Assembly: GCF_009296315.1 (NCBI RefSeq)
Contig: NZ_WHLY01000002.1
Span: forward strand, 5,554,501 to 5,618,500
DNA from: Salmonirosea aquatica
GTDB taxonomy: Bacteria; Bacteroidota; Bacteroidia; Cytophagales; Spirosomataceae
Direction: 5' to 3'
DNA length: 64,000 nucleotides
A program made the position numbers and the translations under genes. The notes under the pieces were generated by a model. That model saw only the letters and a program-made list of their open reading frames with translations, was not told the DNA's origin and did not search any database. Positions 36,064 to 45,062 of the stretch are shown piece by piece. The number at the start of each line of letters is the position of its first letter. Within the stretch, counting starts at the first letter, position 1.

Positions 36064-38547
36064 TCAGAAGGGGTACCCTACGCCCAGGTTGAAATTGAGG
36101 AAGTTGGGTTGGGAAGGGCTGAACGGCTTTTGCCAGGAAAAATCCCGCAGTACGAACTTCTGGCGGTAGGGATCGTACACTTTCAGTCCGAAATCGAACC
36201 GGAGGACAAAGTACTGCAGATCGTACCGGATCCCGAATCCCGTTCCCAGCGCAATCTGACGGGTGAATTCACTCCACCGGAAGTCGCCGGGAGCATAATC
36301 GGCGGGCGTTGAATTCTTCGCCGTAGGCAGGGTCCAGACGTTGCCGGCATCGAGGAACAGGGCGTAATTGACATCACCAAAAAACCGGAAAAGCCGGCCC
36401 CGGAATTCCAAATTGCCTTCGAGCAGCAACTCGCCTGGCGCTTCCACCGAGAAGTTACTGGGCGTGAGGCGTGGCGGTGAAGCACCCGGCCCCAACCGGC
36501 GCGGCAGCCAGGCTCGCACGCTGTTGGAGCCCCCCGCAAAGAAATACTTCTCGTAGGGCGGCACCGAACTTACCCCGTAGCTGTACACATTACCCGAATT
36601 GACCCGCGCCACAAACGAAGAGCGACGACCCACTGGCCAATAGTGCCGATAGTCCACATTCCAGCGCAGGTACTGGTAAAATTGCAGATTGCCGAAGGGT
36701 TTATTGATGATATCGCGCTGGCCGGGAAATAGCCCGAGTGTGGTACCACCTGATTCCAGAGCTACCCGCAGGTACTGGGCGTTTTTGGGCGGCCCAATAA
36801 ATGAGTTGGTATTATAGACAAACGTAAAATTAATGTCCGACACGAACGAGCGCAGAAAACTGTTACGGAGGTTATTCCCCTGGCTTTGCAGCGAACTCAG
36901 CAAGCTGTCGAACTCCGGCGCCAGTCGGGTGGTATTCAGGATATTGAGATCAAGTAGAGAAAGGTTAAAAAACGTGACCGGCGAAGGCTGCAAGGAATAG
37001 GTCATGGCGGCCTTCACGCTTGAACGGGCATACTCGGGCCGGTTGACGTAGTTGTAGCCCAAACCTACCTGCGTGCGGGGATTGAAACGTCCGAACCGGT
37101 ACCTGAAGCTACCCGCCGGAAACAGCAGCTGCGGGAAAAGCAGGGAGGTGTTAACACTCAGTTCCTGGCTACGGTACAGATTGCCGTCGTTGAAGCCCGT
37201 CACAGCCTCGATGCCGCCCCGCAGGTTGACCTCGAAGTTTTCGAGGCCGTTGAATACGTTCCTGATTTTATAGGAAAGGTTGGCAAAAGGGCCGGGTGCC
37301 TGCTGCAGCTGAATGACGTTCACACCCACATCCGCCGAAACCTGGTACTTGTCCAGGGGAATGGCCCGGAAGTACCCCCGCAATCCCTGGGCGGTGGTAT
37401 CGAAGGTATAGTTAACGAAGCGGAACTGGTCGGTAAGCGACAGTTGCCGCTGCGTTTCGCGCTCGTCCTGCTGGCTGTACAACTTGCCCGGCCGGATCAG
37501 CATCTTGCCGTTCAGGATGCGCGGCGAAAATTCCTTCTCCGAAAAAATATAGCGGATGTCCTGATACTGAGTGGTATCTTTCCTGAACAAGGAATCCGGC
37601 CAGTTGCCGGGCGGCAGTACCTCGAACTGCACCGACTGCACCGGATATACCGTGAAGGTACCCTCGCTGCCGGGATTTTCTACGCGCAGCAGCACATCCA
37701 CTTGTTTATAAAGACTATCCGTTTGGGGAGCGGTGATGGTGTCGTTGACCAAATACGAAATATACTGTCTCGAAAATCCGTAGTAGCCATTGTCGCGCAG
37801 CAGCGTCTCCAGCCGAATCCGTTCCTCCTCGAACGAGCTCCCCTTGTAGCGATCCTTAGTTTTCAGCCACGACTTGTTTTTTTCATTCTGCACCAGGCTG
37901 TCAACACGGGCATCGGCGATGCTGTACCGCACATCGCGCAGCAGCGTAGGGCGGTTTTCCTGTATCATGTACGTAATCCTGATCCGCTTGAAACTCGTGT
38001 CGGTTTCGTAGGTGACCTTGTTTTCAAAAAAACCGTTGTTGAACAGGTACCCCCGTATTTTTTCCGTGTTTTTGAGTACATCGTCCTGGCTGAAATACAC
38101 CGGCGGCTCACCGAAAATACGCATGAAATCGTTACCTTCCTCTACGCGGCGTTTCGTACGGGCTATCTTACGGCCATACTTGCGCTGGATTTTCTTAAGC
38201 TGCCGGGGGCTATTCTGGTACTCGGTGGTTTTCTGCTGGTATTCCTGCGTGAGGGCGGTTAACTTGCGCTGCTGATCTTCCTTGCTGTAGGTAACTTCGG
38301 CCGCCTGGTACAAAGCCAGGTAGGGGAAAATGGGCAGACCCAGGAAACGGCGGTTGGGTTTCTGAGGAATGAGATCTTCCAGTTCGCCATCTCTGATGGT
38401 CGAGTTGCCTTTAAAGGTGGTGGTTCCCAGGAGGTACCGCTTGGGGCCGTCGGCGGACAGCCGGACGCAACCCGGTAGCACGGACAGGGCCATGATGCCG
38501 AAAATAGCCAAATACGTAACGAAACGCGCTTTATTCAATGCTCTCAA
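36064..38547 (-). CDS. tamL: TamL-like Omp85 outer-membrane lipoprotein
   Basis: The 827-residue protein is an Omp85-type assembly factor. It opens with a lipoprotein leader ending in SVLPGC (Cys27), followed by POTRA-like domains to about residue 370 and a 16-strand barrel. Barrel features include NLGYNYVN-like repeats, FAGGSNSVRAW (the conserved G-G-x-x-S-V-R-G/A-W box) and the C-terminal aromatic ending VGYPF. TamL replaces TamA in Bacteroidota and works with TamB. The start codon is a TTG at 38547, or possibly TTG 38538; in either case the 5' end meets or overlaps the divergent methyltransferase start. Confidence 0.9.
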   Translation of the reverse strand: MRALNKARFVTYLAIFGIMALSVLPGCVRLSADGPKRYLLGTTTFKGNSTIRDGELEDLIPQKPNRRFLGLPIFPYLALYQAAEVTYSKEDQQRKLTALTQEYQQKTTEYQNSPRQLKKIQRKYGRKIARTKRRVEEGNDFMRIFGEPPVYFSQDDVLKNTEKIRGYLFNNGFFENKVTYETDTSFKRIRITYMIQENRPTLLRDVRYSIADARVDSLVQNEKNKSWLKTKDRYKGSSFEEERIRLETLLRDNGYYGFSRQYISYLVNDTITAPQTDSLYKQVDVLLRVENPGSEGTFTVYPVQSVQFEVLPPGNWPDSLFRKDTTQYQDIRYIFSEKEFSPRILNGKMLIRPGKLYSQQDERETQRQLSLTDQFRFVNYTFDTTAQGLRGYFRAIPLDKYQVSADVGVNVIQLQQAPGPFANLSYKIRNVFNGLENFEVNLRGGIEAVTGFNDGNLYRSQELSVNTSLLFPQLLFPAGSFRYRFGRFNPRTQVGLGYNYVNRPEYARSSVKAAMTYSLQPSPVTFFNLSLLDLNILNTTRLAPEFDSLLSSLQSQGNNLRNSFLRSFVSDINFTFVYNTNSFIGPPKNAQYLRVALESGGTTLGLFPGQRDIINKPFGNLQFYQYLRWNVDYRHYWPVGRRSSFVARVNSGNVYSYGVSSVPPYEKYFFAGGSNSVRAWLPRRLGPGASPPRLTPSNFSVEAPGELLLEGNLEFRGRLFRFFGDVNYALFLDAGNVWTLPTAKNSTPADYAPGDFRWSEFTRQIALGTGFGIRYDLQYFVLRFDFGLKVYDPYRQKFVLRDFSWQKPFSPSQPNFLNFNLGVGYPF

Positions 38548-39302
38548 AAAATCAGATCAAGTATATCAATTCGCTGAAAATCAAAAAGTACCGTCAGCAG
38601 CACGGAGCCTTTGTCGTGGAAGGAGCCAAGAGCGTACTCGAACTGCTGGCTTCCGACTATACCGTGGAATTCGTGGTGGCGACGGACGATTTCCTGCAAA
38701 ACTACGGAAGTATTCCCAGCCGCCCCACCGTTGACTGGATTCTGGCCACCCCCGCTGACATGGACCGTCTGGGTACCTTCCAGAGCAATGACGCCTGCCT
38801 CGCCGTAGCCAAAACGAAGGAAAACGCCTTTTTATGTGCCGATCCGGGCAAATATGCCCTGATGCTCGACGATATCCGCGACCCCGGCAACCTGGGTACC
38901 ATCCTGCGCATCGCCGACTGGTACGGCATCCCGAAAATTATCTGCTCCGAGAATACGACGGATTTTTACAATCCTAAAGTCATCGCCGCCAGCAAGGGCT
39001 CTTTCACCCGCGTGCGAGCCCACTACACTTCCCTGCCGGACTTTATCGAAGGGTACCTTACTCAGCACGCCCTCATCGGTGCTTTCCTGGACGGCGAATC
39101 GCTGTATGATTTTTCCTTCCCCCAAGCTGGGGGGTACCTTGTCATGGGCAACGAGTCGCAGGGCATCGGACCGGAGGTAGGTACGCGTATCACGCACCGG
39201 ATCACCATCCCGCGTTTTGGGGAGGCTGAGTCGCTGAATGTAGGTATCGCGACGGCGGTGATTTGCGATGGATGGCGGCGGGGGCTAGGGATTTTGAAAT
39301 AA
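38538..39302 (+). CDS. TrmH/SpoU-family RNA 2'-O-methyltransferase
   Basis: The 254-residue protein is a SPOUT-class methyltransferase that methylates ribose 2'-OH groups in rRNA or tRNA using SAM. It has an N-terminal substrate-binding domain with the L30e-like YRQQHGAFVVEGAKSVLE, the linker, and the C-terminal SPOUT knot: DIRDPGNLGTILRIADW (the NxGxxxR motif), VMGNESQGIG and SLNVGIATAV. Length is typical for the family. Its ATG at 38538 lies inside or at the start of the divergent tamL gene, so their 5' ends overlap by 1-10 bp. Confidence 0.9.
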   Translation: MLSKNQIKYINSLKIKKYRQQHGAFVVEGAKSVLELLASDYTVEFVVATDDFLQNYGSIPSRPTVDWILATPADMDRLGTFQSNDACLAVAKTKENAFLCADPGKYALMLDDIRDPGNLGTILRIADWYGIPKIICSENTTDFYNPKVIAASKGSFTRVRAHYTSLPDFIEGYLTQHALIGAFLDGESLYDFSFPQAGGYLVMGNESQGIGPEVGTRITHRITIPRFGEAESLNVGIATAVICDGWRRGLGILK

Positions 39303-39591
39303 TAATTTCAAGAAGAGAATGGAGATTGTTACCGTTTGATAATATTTTTCAGGTGCGGCAATTAACTTTTCTAGATTGGCAATCTCGGTCTTTTAGGTTC
39401 CTGTGCAGTCTTGGGACTAATAAGGTTTGTGGGGGCACAGACAAGGTGAAGACATATATAGAATTAATGAATTAGTCAAAGAAATCATATTTTAGGTTGC
39501 GTCCAAAATCCCGACTGATTCAGGGCCAAAGGCATTCCCTCCCGTCTTACTAACAACACTTCCCTGGATTCAGTCTTAAATGCCTTTCTCG

Positions 39592-40779
39592 ATGAATACC
39601 CTTTCCCTAATTCTGTTTAGCCTGTTCGCCACTATTGCTCCAACGGTACCTAAAACGCTGGTGCTGGACGGAGGTACCCTGGCCCAAAACGCCAGGGCCA
39701 TTGAAAACCGGTCTGCTCCCGAAAAAATTAAAGCGTTGGGTCAGTTGGTGCAAAAGGCCGATGCGGTGGTAAAAGCAGGACGACTGTACTCGGTGATGCA
39801 AAAAACGCAGCTTCCGCCCAGTGGAAACAAGCATGACTACATGAGTCAGGGCCCCTACTGGTGGCCAGACCCCAGCAAGCCCGATGGCAAGCCCTACATC
39901 CGGAAAGACGGTCAGCGCAATCCCGAAATCAACGGGATTACCGACCACGACCAGCTCCATGATATGATTGTGGATAGCGAACTGATGGCGCTGGCGTACT
40001 ACTTTACAAATGAAGAAAAATACGCTCAATTTGCACAAAGGTTGTTGAGTACCTGGTTTTTGGATGAAGGTACCCAAATGAATCCTCACCTCAACTACGG
40101 GCAGGGGATCCCTGGCATTACCGAAGGCCGTGGCATCGGCATCATCGACTCCCGGGAATTGTACCGGGTCATCGACGCGGCAATTTTGCTGCAAACATCC
40201 AAAAGCTGGACGGCTGCGAACCACGCGGCGCTCAAAAACTGGTTTTCGGACTATCTGACCTGGCTCACTACAAGCCCCATCGGTCTCGACGAAGCCGACG
40301 AGCACAACAACCACGGTACCTACTACGACGTGCAGGTGGTAGCCAGTGCCCTATTTTGCGGACGGGAAGATGTAGCCAAAAAACAACTCGATACCACCAA
40401 AGCCCGTCTGGCCAGCCAACTCCAACCCGACGGCAGCCAACCGCACGAACTGGCCCGGACGCTTTCCTGGAACTATACCAACATGAATCTCTACGGCTTT
40501 ATGGTACTGGCCCGACTGGCCGAGCACGTGTCAGTCGATCTGTGGAACTACCAGACTGCCGATGGAAAAGGCATTCATAAAGCCATTGACTGGCTGATCC
40601 CTTACTTAGGAAATGAAAAGGAATGGAAGTACCAGCAGATCAAAGCCAGACCTTATGACCTTACCGGCTCAATACTCAAAGAAGCTGCCCGGAAATACAA
40701 AAAAACGGACTATGGAGCTAAAGCCGATTCTTTGCCTACTTCAACTTCGGAGGACTACCGGGCGATCCTGACACTTTAA
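39592..40779 (+). CDS. Alginate-lyase-family polysaccharide lyase
   Basis: I start at ATG 39592 (MNTLSLI), which gives a compact signal peptide. The 395-residue protein matches the alginate lyase (PL5-like, Pfam alginate_lyase) family of (alpha/alpha) barrels: YMSQGPYWWPDPSKP, then DEADEHNNHGTYYDVQ with the conserved Asn-Asn-His-Gly and Tyr, and ARTLSWNYTNMNL with the catalytic Arg/Tyr region. It probably depolymerises an acidic polysaccharide in the periplasm. The stop codon shares the TTAA with the convergent glycosyltransferase gene, overlapping it by 4 bp. Confidence 0.85.
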   Translation: MNTLSLILFSLFATIAPTVPKTLVLDGGTLAQNARAIENRSAPEKIKALGQLVQKADAVVKAGRLYSVMQKTQLPPSGNKHDYMSQGPYWWPDPSKPDGKPYIRKDGQRNPEINGITDHDQLHDMIVDSELMALAYYFTNEEKYAQFAQRLLSTWFLDEGTQMNPHLNYGQGIPGITEGRGIGIIDSRELYRVIDAAILLQTSKSWTAANHAALKNWFSDYLTWLTTSPIGLDEADEHNNHGTYYDVQVVASALFCGREDVAKKQLDTTKARLASQLQPDGSQPHELARTLSWNYTNMNLYGFMVLARLAEHVSVDLWNYQTADGKGIHKAIDWLIPYLGNEKEWKYQQIKARPYDLTGSILKEAARKYKKTDYGAKADSLPTSTSEDYRAILTL

Positions 40780-42539
40780 TATCGATATTTAGTACCCTGG
40801 AAGTCAAAGATTTCAATTCGCTTTCCCGTATTTCCCTTAATCAGAATCACCTTATCAGTCTGGGTAGTATCCATGCGCTGCCAGTATTCGGCGTCTTTGG
40901 GTAGGTAAAAATTGGTCCACTGCGCGTCCATAATGGAATAGGGCGAATAGGTTTTCTCGATGGAATCGCGGGGATTGAGCTTAATCGAAGGATAGAGGAT
41001 CGTATCACCGGGTGCGTAGTTGACCTTAATGCGCTCGGCGGTCTGGATATACGGATTGGGGCCTCTGGGATTGATAAAGTAGGTATACTTAGGGTCGCGA
41101 TCCTGGTAGATACGCACCAGAAGATTAGCGACAAGATAGGACTGGATGACCAAAACTACCCCCAATATTAGTTTGATGGTTCCGGGCATTAGCCAGAATT
41201 GCCGGAGCATCATGGCTACAAAAATAATCGAGTAAGGAAAGGAAAAGCCCGAATACCGCTGCATAAGCCCGTAGGTATGGTTGTTCTTGAACGACATCAC
41301 CACCAAAAAGAGAGTAGGTACAATGGCCAAAATGGCCATAAACCAGATAAGTGACCGATCCTTGCGGATAACGTGGCGACGCAGGTACAGCACCAGCAGA
41401 TAGATGAACGATGGAAAAGCGGCCAGAACGACATAGGCCAGGCGCGGTACCGTATAGAGCGGCATACCTACCACCAGCAACAGTCCAAAAACCACCGCTA
41501 GCCACGACGACGTAGTCTGTAGGTAGCGATGCAGTGCCACTAATGCCCCGATGCCCAGGACAAATGCTATGAACATATTCCTAATACCCAGGGCTTCAAT
41601 CTGTCCCAGTCCGTTCGAAAACATGAGCAGGTCGGCCCATAAAGGTGCCGATCTTATAGCTACATTGGATAGAGTTGCGGGCAGAATTATACCAAATCCG
41701 TTATTGTAGGGATTCGTTTGCGCCAGGCTACCATACAGTTGGGCTTGATAAGCCAGCGTTTGGAAAGCGTACTTACCGCCCCCGAAAATGAACCACAGCG
41801 ATACAACGCCCAGGCCGACGACGGCAGTATAGATGAAAGGTAGCCAGTTTTTTAGGGGCCGAATAAATAGCAGAGCATAGAGTGCATGACAGAGGAAGAC
41901 CGTAATGGTAAGATAATGGGAGAGCAGGCTTAGCACGAAGACCAGCCCGTAGCCGGTGTACAGTTTCCAGGGCGTATCGCGCCTTCCTTGCCTCTGCCGC
42001 TCTACAATGAGAAGGAACAAATGCGTGGCCAGCAGCGTAAGGAAGAAGCTCATCGAATAGTTACGGGCCATATGGCTATATGCCACAAAGAAGGGTTCTA
42101 TGGCCGTCAGGAAAGCACTGAGCAAGGCTAAGGATTCGGAACGGAAGTGCCTTCGTACAAATACATAGACCATACCCACCACCATCGTACTGAAAATAAC
42201 GGAAGGGAAACGGGCCGAAAAATCGCTGAAACCGAATAGCTTCAACCACACCCAGAGTACCCCGTAGTAGATGGGACTATTGCCAATGTCGCTCCGGATA
42301 TTAGCTTCAATGTAGTCGGCGAAGGTTTTTTCCTTCCAGAATTCTTTGGGAGTGAAGTATTTCTTACCGGGTACAAAGAAAACATCTTTCTGGTTGGCCC
42401 CCTCCATCACGATGCCCTGCGAAATGACTACCGTATATTTTTCATCGAGGTACAGAGCGTAGGTGCCTGATTTGTAAACGCGTAGCAAAAATGCCAGAGC
42501 GATGATCAGAAGTATAGAGTAAATGGGTGGGAATTTCAT
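40776..42539 (-). CDS. Glycosyltransferase family 39-type membrane protein
   Basis: The 587-residue protein has about 11-13 transmembrane helices and the ArnT/PMT-like GT-C pattern, with a DE motif in the first periplasmic loop (YALYLDEKYTV). It then shows a FSARFPSVIFS segment, which corresponds to the conserved RxP region of the family, and a soluble C-terminal domain. Such enzymes transfer sugars from polyprenyl-phosphate donors to lipids or proteins. The acceptor cannot be deduced. It is convergent and overlapping with the alginate-lyase-like gene by 4 bp at the stop codons. Confidence 0.85.
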   Translation of the reverse strand: MKFPPIYSILLIIALAFLLRVYKSGTYALYLDEKYTVVISQGIVMEGANQKDVFFVPGKKYFTPKEFWKEKTFADYIEANIRSDIGNSPIYYGVLWVWLKLFGFSDFSARFPSVIFSTMVVGMVYVFVRRHFRSESLALLSAFLTAIEPFFVAYSHMARNYSMSFFLTLLATHLFLLIVERQRQGRRDTPWKLYTGYGLVFVLSLLSHYLTITVFLCHALYALLFIRPLKNWLPFIYTAVVGLGVVSLWFIFGGGKYAFQTLAYQAQLYGSLAQTNPYNNGFGIILPATLSNVAIRSAPLWADLLMFSNGLGQIEALGIRNMFIAFVLGIGALVALHRYLQTTSSWLAVVFGLLLVVGMPLYTVPRLAYVVLAAFPSFIYLLVLYLRRHVIRKDRSLIWFMAILAIVPTLFLVVMSFKNNHTYGLMQRYSGFSFPYSIIFVAMMLRQFWLMPGTIKLILGVVLVIQSYLVANLLVRIYQDRDPKYTYFINPRGPNPYIQTAERIKVNYAPGDTILYPSIKLNPRDSIEKTYSPYSIMDAQWTNFYLPKDAEYWQRMDTTQTDKVILIKGNTGKRIEIFDFQGTKYRY

Positions 42540-42636
42540 GCAGGATAAAATCGTACTGAACAGAGTGAGGTAGGTACCTTGTGATTTTTCAGCAAACTTA
42601 AAACGATTATCGGTACCAAAAGCGCCGAGTTAGAAT

Positions 42637-43437
42637 TTAAACGGCCGTGAAGGTGGTCGTGGCGGCTTCTTCCACCATTTTATGAGCGTGTTCTTTGCCC
42701 AAGTACCGATCAATGAAGTAATGGGCTACGTACAGCAGGGGAGTGGTAAGAATCGCGATCGCGCCCTTGTAAAGGTAATTGACAGTACCTACTGCCAGTA
42801 CCTGTGAGATACTCCAATTGCCAAAAATATAAAAGGCTACCCCAATGACCACGAAGCTGTCCACCAGTTGCGAAAACAAGGTGGAGCCGGTAGCTCGTAG
42901 CCAGATGTGTTTACTGCCCGTGCGGCGGCGCAGCCAGGAAAATACCGAGATGTCGAGGAGTTGACCCAATAAGAAGGCCGTGATGGAACCTATCATGATC
43001 CCCAATCCCTGACGAAAAATCAAGGAAAAGGCCTCGTTGATATTAAAAGCGTTCCCCGCCGAATCTGTGCGGTTAAGATCCAGCCAGAACTGCGCCGGAG
43101 GTAGTAGAGTGGTCGCGTAGATCGTGCCGAACATATAAACGATGAAACCCGCTGTGAGGAATGAGATGCGGCGCACGCCCCGCCGCCCGAAGTACTCATT
43201 GATAAGGTCCGAGGTAATGAAGACGATGGGCCAATTGAGCACCCCCGCCGACATGTTAAAGTCCAGTAATTGACCAGCAATAGGAATTTGGGCAGGCTGC
43301 CAGCCCAGCAAGGTTTCAACCGAAAATATCTTGGCTCCGATGATCTCAGCGATCAGAGCATTGGTCAGGAACAGCCCGCACAAAAACAGGAACAGACGCT
43401 GCCCTTTTAGTTCGGCTGCGGTAGGGGAGGGTTTCAT
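42637..43437 (-). CDS. Queuosine precursor transporter (QPTR/YhhQ family)
   Basis: The 266-residue protein has about six to seven membrane helices and the VUT/YhhQ family signature: NALIAEIIGAKIF, the WPIVFITSDLINEYFGRRGVRRI region with the conserved D-x-I-N-E-x-F-G, and SQLVDSFVVIGVAFY with the Q-x-x-D-S motif. The family imports queuine or preQ1-type precursors for tRNA modification. It lies upstream of the glycosyltransferase gene, with about 100 bp between. Confidence 0.9.
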   Translation of the reverse strand: MKPSPTAAELKGQRLFLFLCGLFLTNALIAEIIGAKIFSVETLLGWQPAQIPIAGQLLDFNMSAGVLNWPIVFITSDLINEYFGRRGVRRISFLTAGFIVYMFGTIYATTLLPPAQFWLDLNRTDSAGNAFNINEAFSLIFRQGLGIMIGSITAFLLGQLLDISVFSWLRRRTGSKHIWLRATGSTLFSQLVDSFVVIGVAFYIFGNWSISQVLAVGTVNYLYKGAIAILTTPLLYVAHYFIDRYLGKEHAHKMVEEAATTTFTAV

Positions 43438-43491
43438 GTAAAAGTTCTAAGTACAGGATTGAGAGCGGCCGCTCCAAACTAGGAGGAAGAA

Positions 43492-44739
43492 CTACGAACC
43501 AAGGGCTTCTTCCAAAGCGGGTGCTGTGACCAGTCGGCGCGATTCCAGGAAGTTTTCGATCCGGTCCATCGCCTGATTTAGCTCGTCGGCCGTAGGTAGG
43601 AAAACAATTCTGAAATGATCATTATGAATATAGTTGAAGCCCGTCCCGGCTACCACCAGCACTTTCTGCTCGCTTAACAAATCATACACGAAATCGCCAT
43701 CGTCCTTAAAATCGAACGCTGTTAAATCTATTTTCGGGAATAGATATAGCGCGCCCTTGGGTTTCACACAGCTTATACCCGGAATAGAAACCAGGCGGTC
43801 ATATATCAGGTTCATCTGCTTATGCAGACGTCCCGTCGGAAGTACTAGGTCCTTGATACTCTGGTAGCCACCCAGAGCGGTTTGGATAGCATACTGGGTA
43901 GGTACATTGGCACAAAGCCGAAGACTGGCCAGCAGCAGCAAGCCTTCGAGGTATGATTTGGCCCGGTGCTTGGCTCCGCTGACAATCATCCAGCCGCCCC
44001 GAAATCCCGCCGCGCGGTAATTTTTGGATAATCCTCCGAACGTCACGCACAGGGTTTCTTCCACCATCGTGGCAATAGGGTAATGCACGGCTCCGTCGTA
44101 AAGAATACGATCGTAGATCTCGTCCGAAAAAATGATCAAACCATGCGCCTCGGCAAGACGGGCAATGCGCTCGACTACATCTTTTTCGTACACGGCCCCG
44201 GTGGGATTGTTCGGATTGATGAGTACGATGCCTTTAGTGCGGGGCGTGATCTTGCTTTCCAGATCGTCCAGGTCGGGGTTCCAGTCCGCAGCTTCATCGC
44301 AGATGTAGTGTACAGGCTTGCCGCCACTTAGGGCGATCGAGGTAGTCCACAGGGGATAGTCGGGTGAAGGTACCAGAATCTCGTCTCCAGTATCGAGCAG
44401 AGCCTGCATAGAAAGCAGAATTAGCTCGCTGACGCCATTGCCAATGAAAATATCGTTGATCTCGACGTTGGGAATGCCTTGGGTCTGAGTATAATGCATG
44501 ACCGCCTTACGGGCCGCAAACAATCCGCGGGAATCCGAGTAGCCCTGGGCGTTGCGGATGTTCATGATGATGTCATGCACAATCTCGTCGGGCGCATCGA
44601 AACCGAACGGGGCCGGATTGCCAATGTTCAGATTGATTACTTTGTATCCCTGACTTTCCAGCTCCTGTGCTTTTTCGTACACAGGACCCCGGATATCATA
44701 TTTGAGGTGATTCAGGCGTTGGCTCTTTTGAAACTCCAT
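43492..44739 (-). CDS. PLP-dependent aminotransferase, AlaA-like
   Basis: The 415-residue protein is a fold-type I, class I/II aminotransferase. Key segments are LNIGNPAPFGF, VPSPDYPLWTTS, the Asp-Tyr pair with NPNNPTGAVY and FSDEIYDRILYDG. The Schiff-base Lys is in GGLSKNYRAAGFRGGW, and the Arg for the substrate carboxylate is in DHFRIVFLP. The N-terminal start MEFQKSQRLNHLKYDIRGP is typical of AlaA-type glutamate-pyruvate transaminases. It is probably cytoplasmic and handles alanine or similar amino acids. A -7 promoter match lies 45 bp upstream (44784-44791). Confidence 0.9.
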   Translation of the reverse strand: MEFQKSQRLNHLKYDIRGPVYEKAQELESQGYKVINLNIGNPAPFGFDAPDEIVHDIIMNIRNAQGYSDSRGLFAARKAVMHYTQTQGIPNVEINDIFIGNGVSELILLSMQALLDTGDEILVPSPDYPLWTTSIALSGGKPVHYICDEAADWNPDLDDLESKITPRTKGIVLINPNNPTGAVYEKDVVERIARLAEAHGLIIFSDEIYDRILYDGAVHYPIATMVEETLCVTFGGLSKNYRAAGFRGGWMIVSGAKHRAKSYLEGLLLLASLRLCANVPTQYAIQTALGGYQSIKDLVLPTGRLHKQMNLIYDRLVSIPGISCVKPKGALYLFPKIDLTAFDFKDDGDFVYDLLSEQKVLVVAGTGFNYIHNDHFRIVFLPTADELNQAMDRIENFLESRRLVTAPALEEALGS

Positions 44740-45062
44740 AAGAAAAAATCCGGCATTTGCGGATAAACGGTTGAATTTGGCTCCAAAGATAGAAAAAAAG
44801 GATAGTACCTACCTATAAAAGCCAGGCACAAAACTACCTCGCCCTACGTGGTCTGCTGGGCTGTATCAAATTGGTAGGATGAATAACTTTGGTTCAAACC
44901 CGTGGAATTTACTAAGCAGCCATCCACCTGTATATGAGTAGTATACAAATTGAAAAATTTATCGAAATACGAACGGTGCCACGTGATGGTACGTTATAAA
45001 CCTAGTAAATTGCCATTATTTGCCGCTTTGTTGCAAAAAGCAAGCGCGTGTATCTCTTTCTT
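44740..45062. promoter_or_regulatory. Divergent intergenic region with aminotransferase promoter
   Basis: This 323-bp region separates the aminotransferase from the divergent cytochrome c cluster. TATCTTTG on the minus strand at 44784-44791 matches the Bacteroidota -7 element and lies about 45 bp before the aminotransferase start. No -33 partner is evident. I see no further hairpin, repeat or coding segment; a promoter for the rightward cluster should be present but is not recognisable. Confidence 0.4.
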
